This document shows positions 53,249 to 62,200 of a stretch of 64,000 nucleotides of DNA, one piece after another. The stretch covers positions 558,001-622,000 of the forward strand of contig NZ_VFPN01000002.1 of assembly GCF_006716695.1 (NCBI RefSeq), read 5' to 3'. The notes below the pieces were generated by a model that was given only the letters and a program-made list of their open reading frames with translations, was not told the origin of the DNA and did no database searches. The first letter of the stretch is position 1; the number at the start of each line of letters is the position of its first letter. The translations under genes were made by a program, and so were the position numbers. Origin of the DNA: Klugiella xanthotipulae. Lineage in GTDB: Bacteria; Actinomycetota; Actinomycetes; Actinomycetales; Microbacteriaceae.

Positions 53249-56200
53249 CTAGACCGCGTCGGTGTTCTCGCGGCGACGCTTCGCCACGAGGAACCAGGCA
53301 CCCGCAGCCACGAGCAGGAAGGCCCCACTCAGCGGCATCAGGATGTCCGAACCGGTCACGGCCAGACCCGGGGTGGCGGCGGGCGTCGTCGGCGCGTCGG
53401 CGACGGTAACCATGAAGGTCTCCGACACCTCACCGCTGAAGGCTCCCGACAGGATCACCGAGTGGCTACCCAGCTCGAAGGTGCCGGGGAGGGCGATTGT
53501 GAAGGTCACCTCACCGTTGGCATCCGCAACCTGGGAGCCCAGGGCGATGGGCTCGGAGTGCAGCACACCCGTGACCACCTCGCCAGGCTGGAACCCGTAG
53601 CCGTAGGCCACCTGGGTTGTCCCCGGACGGAGCAGAGCCGACTGTAGCAGCATGGACACGGAGCCCACCCGAACAACAACCTTCTCCGACTCGTTACCGG
53701 CAGGATCCGTTAACACAATTGTGATGTCAACGCCCTTCTCCTGTGCCGGGGTGAGGACCGCCTCAAAGTGGCAGTCATCGCCCGCCACCGCGGTTCCCAG
53801 GGTGTTGCCATCTGCATCGGTGATGGTCACGGTCGAACCGGCCTCGGCGCATCCGGTGACGGTTGAACCGTCGCTCGGGTACACCACGGGGGTCGTCGGC
53901 TTGGTGGTGTCAATGCTGACGGCCACCTCGACCGTGTTACCCACGGCGTCCGCGACGACAACCTTCACGATGTCTCCCTCAGCGAGGGGGCTATCGGGGG
54001 TGAAGGTGAAGTTGCCTTCACTGTCCACCACGGTTGTTCCGGGAATGGGGTTGCCCTGTCCGTCCACCACGGTGAGGGTGTCGCCGGGGGCGACGGGTCC
54101 ACCGGTGATGACGGTGCCATCGCTGGGGCTCACCTTCGGGGCGGTCGGCGGCGTGGTGTCCACGACGACGGGTACCGGAGTACCGCTATTGCCCGCAGCA
54201 TCGGTCACGGTCACGGTCACGGCGCTTCCCTCGGCCAGCGGCGTGGTCGGAGTGAAGACGAACGTGCCGTCCTCATGTACGACCATCGTGCCGGGCACGG
54301 GTACCCCGTTTCCGTCGGTCACCGTCACAACGGCACCCTTCTCGATGTTGCTTCCGGTCACGGTCTTGCCGTTGGATGCGTCCACCGTGGCCACCTCGGG
54401 AGCGGATGCATCGGTCACGACCGTGATCGGCTCGCTGGCGTTACCAGCGGGGTCCGTCACCGTAATCTCAATCGGCGTGCCGTCCGGGAGGGCCGGGTTG
54501 AGAGTAACAACAAACGTGCCGTCCTCATCCACCGTGGCCGTACCGATGACCTCGCCCGTCTCCGGGTTCGTCACCGTCACCGTCGCACCCTTTTCAGCGG
54601 CACCCGTGACGGTGGAACCGTCAGTCGGGTTGACCGTGGCAACCTCAGGGGCGGAACCATCCGTGGTCACGCTAACCGGCTCGCTGGCATTACCAGCAGG
54701 ATCCGTCACCGTAATCTCAATCGGAGTACCGTCCGGAAGAGCCGGGTCGAAGGTGACCACAAAGGTGCCATCCTCATCCACCGTCGCCGTACCGATGATC
54801 TCGCCCGTTTCCGGGTTCGTCACCGTCACCGTCGCGCCCTTTTCGGCGGTACCCGTCACGGTTACACCGTCAGTCGGGTCCACCACCGGGGCAGCAGGAG
54901 CGGAATTATCCGTCACAACGGATACCGGCTCGCTGACGTTACCAGCGGGATCCGTCACCGTGATCTCGATAGGCGTACCATCCGGCAGCGACGGGTTGAT
55001 CACGCAAGTGAACGTTCCATCGTCGCCGACCGTGGTCGTGCAGACCAGCTCACCGGTCTCCGGGTTGATCACGGTAACCGTGCCACCCTTCTCACTCGTG
55101 CCGGACACCGTCGAACCGTCAGTGGGGTTCACCACAGGGGCAGCAGGAGCCGAGGAATCGGTCACCACCGTAACGGGCTCGCTGGGGTTACCCGCGGGGT
55201 CCGTCACCGTAATCTCAATCGGGGTACCGTCTGGCAGGGCGGGTTCAATCACGCAGGTGAATGTTCCCTCCGTACCGATCGTGGTCGTGCAGACCACCTC
55301 GCCCGTCTCCGGGTTCGTGATGGTAACGGTGCTTCCTTCCTCACCCGTTCCGGTAACCTCGGAGCCGTCCGTGGGGTTCACCACGGGAGCCTCGGGGCTG
55401 GACCTGTCAACCGACACCACGGTGGGCGGCGAGACAGTTCCGGCGGGGTTGGTTTGGGTGACCGTGATGATGTCGCCATCCTCAAGCGTCAGACCCGCGG
55501 GGGGTGTGATGCTCCAGGTGCCGTCGATACCCACCGTGGTGGTCAGCGTGCTGTTGTCGGGCAGGGTCACCGTGATGGTGGAGCCGGCCTCGCCGGTGCC
55601 GCTGAACTCGGTGCCGTTGGTCGGGTTGACGAACGGTGCCACAACGGCAGAGCCATCCACCGTGAGCGGAGTCCGGGGAGACTCATTGCCCGCAGGGTCG
55701 GTGGCCGATACGGTCAGCGTCTCGCCGTCGCCCAGCTGGGGATCGAAGTTGACGGAGTAGGTTCCGTCCTCTCCCACCACAGCCGAGGCGATGAGCTCGC
55801 CAGCCCCGTTGTAGATGTTCACGGTGGAGCCTTCCTCGGCGGTACCGTACACGACGGTTCCATTCGACGGGGCAACCGTGGGGGCGGCGGGGGCGCTCGC
55901 GTCGGTCACGACGGATACCGGCTCGCTGGCGTTGCCAGCGGGGTCCGTCACCGTGATCTCAATCGGAGTACCGTCCGGGAGGGCCGGGTTGAGGGTGACC
56001 ACAAAGGTGCCATCCTCGTCCACGGTCGCCGTACCGATGATCTCGCCCGTCTCCGGGTTGGTCACCGTCACGGTGGCGCCCTTCTCGGCGGTACCCGTGA
56101 CGGTGGAACCGTCAGTCGGGTCCACCGTGGCCATCTCGGGAGCGGATGCATCGGTCACGACCGTGATCGGCTCGCTGGCGTTACCAGCGGGGTCCGTCAC

Positions 56201-59200
56201 CGTGATCTCAATCGGAGTTCCATCCGGGAGGGCCGGGTTGAGAGTGACCACAAACGTGCCATCCTCATCCACAGTCGCCGTACCAATGACCTCGCCCGTT
56301 TCCGGGTTCGTCACCGTCACGGTCGCACCCTTCTCAGCGGTACCCGTCACGGTTACACCGTCAGTCGGGTCCACCACAGGGGCAACAGGAGCGGAACCAT
56401 CCGTGGTCACGGATACCGGAGCACTGCTGTTACCAGCGGGGTCCGTCACCGTGATCTCAATGGAAGTACCGTCCGGGAGGGCCGGGTTGAGGGTGACCGC
56501 GAAGGTGCCATCCTCGTCCACCGTGGCCGTACCGATGACCTCGCCCGTCTCCGGGTTCGTCACCGTCACGGTCGCACCCTTTTCGGCGGTACCCGTGACG
56601 GTGGAACCGTCAGTCGGGTTGACCGTGGCAACCTCAGGGGCGGAACCATCCGTGGTCACGCTGACCGGCTCGCTGGCGTTACCAGCGGGGTCCGTCACCG
56701 TGATCTCAATCGGAGTACCGTCCGGGAGGGCCGGGTTGAGGGTGACCACAAAGGTGCCATCCTCATCCACAGTCGCCGTACCGATGACCTCGCCCGTTTC
56801 CGGGTTCGTCACCGTCACCGTCGCACCCTTCTCGGCCGTACCCGTGACGGTCGAACCGTCAGTCGGGTCCACCGAGGGGGCAGCAGGAGCCGAACCATCG
56901 GTCACAACAGATACCGGAGCACTGCTGTTACCAGCAGGGTCCGTCACCGTGATCTCAATCGGCGTTCCGTCCGGGAGGGCCGGGTTGAGAGTAACAACAA
57001 ACGTGCCATCCTCATCCACCGTGGCCGTACCAATGACCTCGCCCGTCTCCGGGTTCGTCACCGTCACCGTCGCACCCTTCTCGGCCGTACCCGTGACAGT
57101 CGAACCGTCAGTCGGGTTCACCACAGCCACCTCGGGAGCAGAACCATCCGTGGTCACGCTAACCGGCTCGCTGGCATTACCAGCAGGATCCGTCACCGTA
57201 ATCTCAATCGGAGTACCGTCCGGAAGAGCCGGGTCGAAGGTGACCACAAAGGTGCCATCCTCATCCACCGTCGCCGTACCGATGATCTCGCCCGTTTCCG
57301 GGTTCGTCACCGTCACCGTCGCGCCCTTTTCGGCGGTACCCGTCACGGTTACACCGTCAGTCGGGTCCACCACCGGGGCAGCAGGAGCAGATGCATCCGT
57401 CACGACCGTGACGGGGCCACTCGGGTTTCCAGCCGGGTCGGTAACCGTCATCGTCACGGCGGTTCCATCGGGCAGCGCGGGGCTGAACTCGACAACGAAG
57501 TTGCCGTCCTCATCCACCGTCGCCGTACCGATAACCTCGCCCGTCTCCGGGTTCGTCACCGTCACCGTCGCACCCTTCTCGGCGGTACCCGTGATGGCTG
57601 AACCATCCGTCGGGTTCACCGAGGGTGCCTCGGGAGCGGTCGCGTCAACCGTGATCGCCAGCGGCTCGGAGGGGTTACCTGCGGCGTCGGTCACAACGAC
57701 CTTCACCACACTGTCCTCCGTCAGTACGGGGCTGGGCGTGAAGACGAAGTACCCGTCCTCATCGACCGTGACCGTGCCGGGAACGGGGTTACCCGCCCCA
57801 TCCACAAACGATACCGTGGCACCGCTCTCAACGGGTCCACCCGTGATGCTGGTCCCGTTGGACGGGTTCACAGCGGGCTGGGCGGGCGCCGTCTTGTCGA
57901 TCTGGATGACCGTGGGGGGCGATACCGTTCCGGCACCGTTCTCCGCGGTCACCGTGATCGTGTCGCCGTCCTCGAAGGTGATTCCGGCCGGGGGCGTGAT
58001 GCTCCACGTACCGTCCTCGCCCACGAGGGCCGTCAGCTCATCACCGTTGGGCAGCGTCACCGTGATGGTGTCACCGGCCACGCCGGTTCCGCCAATCGTG
58101 GTGCCGTTGGACGGGTTGACGCCCGGCGCAACAACCGCGCTGCCGTCAACCGTGAGCACGGCGGCGTCCGACTCATTACCGGCGGCGTCAGTCGCGCTAA
58201 CGCGGACATCCGTACCGTCTGTAAGGGCCGGGTCAAACGTGAACTCGTACGTTCCGTCTTCGCCCACCACAACGGTGCCAAGAACCTCGTTGTCAGAACC
58301 GTAGATCGTCACTGTCGAGCCGGGCTCAGCCGTTCCGTACACAACGCTTCCGTTGGAGGGGTTGACCGTCGGGACCGCGGGTGCCACAGCATCAACCACA
58401 ACCGGCACGGGTGCCGACTCGAAGCCGTTGATGTCGGAGGCGACAACCGTGATGGTCTCACCGTTGGCGACGGACTCCGTGATCTCCACGGAGTACACCC
58501 CGTCGAGTCCGGCAACGGCCGTGCCGATGGTCTCACCGGCGGCGTTGGTGACCGTGATGATGGCACCGGGGTCGGCGACACCGCTCACGCTGGTTCCGTT
58601 GGACGGGTTGACCGAGGGGGCAATCGGAGTCTTCACAAACGTCACCGTGTCGGTGGCCGAAGCCGCCGCCTCGGCAACCGTGAAGCCCACGGTAGCGCCG
58701 CCCGCGGTGAGCGAGGTGACATAGGCGCGGTACGTGCCGTCACCGAGGTTTTCGGTGCTGGTCGCCACGCCGCGGCTGGTGGTGATCGTGACGGTGTCTC
58801 CCGCGGTGAGCACGGGGTTACCGTTCACATCGAGGAGCGACACGATGACCGTGCTGCGCTGGGTTCCGTTCGCCTCGGCGAGCGCGGGCGTTGCCGCAAT
58901 CGTGGAGGTGGAGAGCGACACCGGTCCGGCCACAAACTCAATCGTCTGCGCCGAGCCGATCGTGTTGCCACCCAGGAGGGCGCTGACACTGTACTCACCG
59001 GCAACGGTCGAGGTGAAGTGAACCGTCACGGTGCCGTCGTTAGCGGACACGAACGGGCCAGACTCAACCAGGTCAACACCGGTGTCGGTGTCGAGGCTGA
59101 TCTCGGCGTTCTTCACGGGGTTACCCTCGGCGTCGTTGACCGTGATGACGGCCTTGTAGGAGGTGGAACCATCGGCGGCAACGGGGCCCTCCGGGGTCAC

Positions 59201-62200
59201 CGTCCAGTGTGACGTGGATGCGGAGGCCGCACCGGACACGAACTGAACCGAGTCGCTGCCCACAACCGTGCCACCGATCGAGCCGGAGACGGTGTAGCCA
59301 CCGGCCTTCTTCGAGGTGATGAGCACGCGGGCCACACCGTCCTCGTCGGTGGTCGCGGTCGTCGCTGCGGTGGCACCCGAGGCGACCGTGAAGTCAACCG
59401 TGGCACCCTCGACCAGGTTGCCCTGGGCGTCCTTCACGATAACCTGCGCGTAGTGCGTGGCCGACCCGTTGGCTTCAACGGTTCCGGGGCTCACCGAGAA
59501 CGTGCTGTCCTCAGCTGAAGCTGCACCGGCAACAAACACGATGTCCTGGCCGCTGTCGGTGACGGTTTCGCCGCCAATCGTGGCCGTGACCGTGGCGGTC
59601 TGCGCCACGGCGGAGGTGATCCGCGTCTCGGCAACACCGTTGGCGTTGGTCGTCGCGACGGGGGTGAACGTGGTGTCACCCTCAACCGCGAACACCACGT
59701 CGAGACCCTCGATCGGGTTGCTGTTCTCGTCGAGAACGGTCACCCGGGCGATGTGCTCGTCAACGGTGTTGGCGATCTTGTTGTCGTTCTGTGTCGGGAT
59801 GCTCAGCGTGGTCTTCGACACGTCGAAGTCCCCGGCCACGAAGGTGACCCTCGCCGGGCTGCCGGTCGTGACATCCTCACCGTCGGACTTCGCGGTCACC
59901 GTGAACGTGCCCGCGGTGTTCGACGTCACGGAGAGGGTTGCCTGTCCGTCGGCGTTGGTCTGTACACCGGTGGGGGATGCTGCGGTTGCGTCACCCTCCA
60001 CGTTAAACGTGACGTAGGAGTGCTGGATGGGGTTGCCGTAGAGGTCCACCACGGTAACCGTTACCGTGTGGGCGTCGACCCCGTTGGCCAGCTTGCTTCC
60101 GGTCGTCGCCTGGATATTGGTGTCGTCCTGCGACTTCGCACCGGCGTTGAACTCGATGTTCTCGATGTTCCCCACCTGCTCCGAACCAATCGTGGCCCGT
60201 ACCGTGAAGATACCGGTCTTTGTCGAGGTGAGTTCGGTTGTCGCAACGCCGTCGGCGTTGGTCGTGGCGGTGCGGGCACCGGAGATCACCGCGTCAGCCT
60301 CGAAGCCGACGGTGACACCTTCAACCGGGTTACCCTGCGCGTCGGTGACCGTGACGGTCGCGTAGAAGGGCACCTCACCCTCCGCAGCCACCGGGTCGGT
60401 GGGTGTGACGGTAAACGTCGATGCTCCCGCGCTCGGTGCACCGGCCACGAACGTGACCCGTGCGGGGCTGCCAGCGGTTACTGCGGTACCGTTCACCGTC
60501 GCGGTCACGTTGAACGTGCCCGCGGTGCTCGACACGACCTGTACCGTGGCGATGCCCTCGGCGTTGGAGGTGACGGTGCTCTCACCGAGTACCGTGGCGG
60601 GCGAGGCAGCGGCGAAGGCCACCGAGGCGTCCTTCACGGGGTTGCCGTGCTCGTCACGAACCACAACCGTGGCGGTGTGGGCGGCGGTACCGTTGGCCTG
60701 CTGGGTGCCGGTCGTCGCGTCCAGGGTGGAGGCTCCCTCGCCGAAGGCGACGTCACCGGCCTTAAACGTGATCTTCTCGGCCTCGCCAATCAGGTTGGCC
60801 CCGATGTGGGCGGACACGGTGAACTCACCGGCCGCTGTCGAGGTGAAGTGCACAACAACCTCGCCGTCCTCGTCCGATACGAACGGGCCGGTCTCGGTCA
60901 GGGTCACACCGGTGGGAACCGTGAAGCTCACACCCTGGTCCTTGACCGGGTTGTCGTTGCTGTCCTGCACCGTCACAGTGGCGGTGTAGGAGTCGGTACC
61001 GTTGGCGGTGACGGGGCCGTCAGGCGTGACCGTCCAGGACGAGGCGGTGGCCGAGGCGGCACCGTTCTTGTACGTGAACGACTGGGGGTTTCCGCTCGTG
61101 GCGGGGATGGCAGTGCCATTCACCGTCGCGGATACCGCAAAGGTTCCCGCGGTCCGCGAGGTGACGTTCAGGAAGACCTGACCGTTCTCGTCACTGAGCT
61201 GCGTGAGCGCATCGCTGGTGACCAGCTGGGTCGCGGCGGCGAACACCACCTGGGCATCCTTCACGGGGTTACCAAACGCGTCGGTCACCGTCACGGTGGC
61301 CGTGTGCTCGGCGGCACCGTCGGCAGCAATCGAACCGGTTGTACCGCTGAGGCGCGTCGTATTGTCAGCAAACGAGACGCCACCGGCCACAAACGAAACC
61401 TGCCCGGGGCTGTTCGTCACGGCGTTTCCGCCGATGGCGGCGTCCACGGCAAACTGTCCGGCGGTGTTCGAGGACAGCGTGACGCGAGCCACACCGTCCG
61501 CACCGGAGGTCGCGGTTCCGTTAGCCGGAACCATCGTGGCACCCGAGGTGAACACGACGGGCTGGCCCGCAACCGGGTTACCCTGGGCGTCGGTCACCAG
61601 GACCGTGGCCTCGTGGGTTTCGACACCGGCAACCTTGGGTCCCGTACTCACCGTGAGCGACGACGAGTTCGCCGACACGGCACCGGGCACGAAGGTGACC
61701 GAGCCGTTGCCGATGGCCAGGTTCAGCCCCGCGGCGTCAAAGACGACGGCGATGTTCTTCGCACCGGCGCTCTTCGAGGTGATGGGGGCCGCGTACACGC
61801 CCGCGGAGGACTCAACAAACGAGCCGATGGTGACGTTGGTAGCGGGGGACGCGGCAGCGGTGAGCGCCCCGGCCTTTCCAGTGACCGGGTTACCGTTGGC
61901 GTCCTTGAGGGTCACTGTTGCGGTGTGCTTGTCAACGTTGTTGGCAATTTTGGTGGCGGTGCTGAGCGCGAGCGAGGAGTAGCCCGCACCCACCTGGGGT
62001 GCCCCGGCCACGAAGGTGGCGGTGTTCTGCCCTGCCGGGTTGACGAGCGAGACGGCGTTGTTGTTCACCGTGACCGTGATGGTCTTGGTCCCGGCCGTCG
62101 TCGAGGTGATGGGGGCCGTGTAGGTGCCCTCCTCGCCCTCGGTGAACGCGCCAACGGTCACGCCCGCTGCGGGTGCAGCGGCCGCGGTGATGCTCGCGGC

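Larger units (their letters stand above)
53660..58630 (-). repeat. About 20 tandem Ig-like units, period about 249 bp (83 residues)
   Basis: The typical unit is SAPEVATVNPTDGSTVTGTA, EKGATVTVTNPETGEVIGTA, TVDEDGTFVVTLNPALPDGT, PIEITVTDPAGNASEPVSVT. Nine of the units are nearly identical. Others are divergent: two have VYGTAE, two have VTLPxxxxLT with WSITPPAG, and two carry VCTTT/FTCVI cysteine pairs. The divergent VYGTAE plus WSITPPAG pair occurs twice, which shows a multi-unit block duplication. Confidence 0.88.

Noticed and set aside
54275-57601. A 1108-codon plus-strand open frame rich in R, H, G and D (and others of 700-850 codons at 53652, 55815 and 59753)
   Set aside because: They lie antisense to giant gene 2. 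The repeats and strong GC bias keep the opposite frames free of stops. Composition is not protein-like and no ribosome sites or domains are seen.
54400-57650. Tandem array considered as CRISPR or satellite
   Set aside because: The period (249 bp) is a multiple of three, lies wholly within an open frame and encodes Ig-like units, with no spacer structure.
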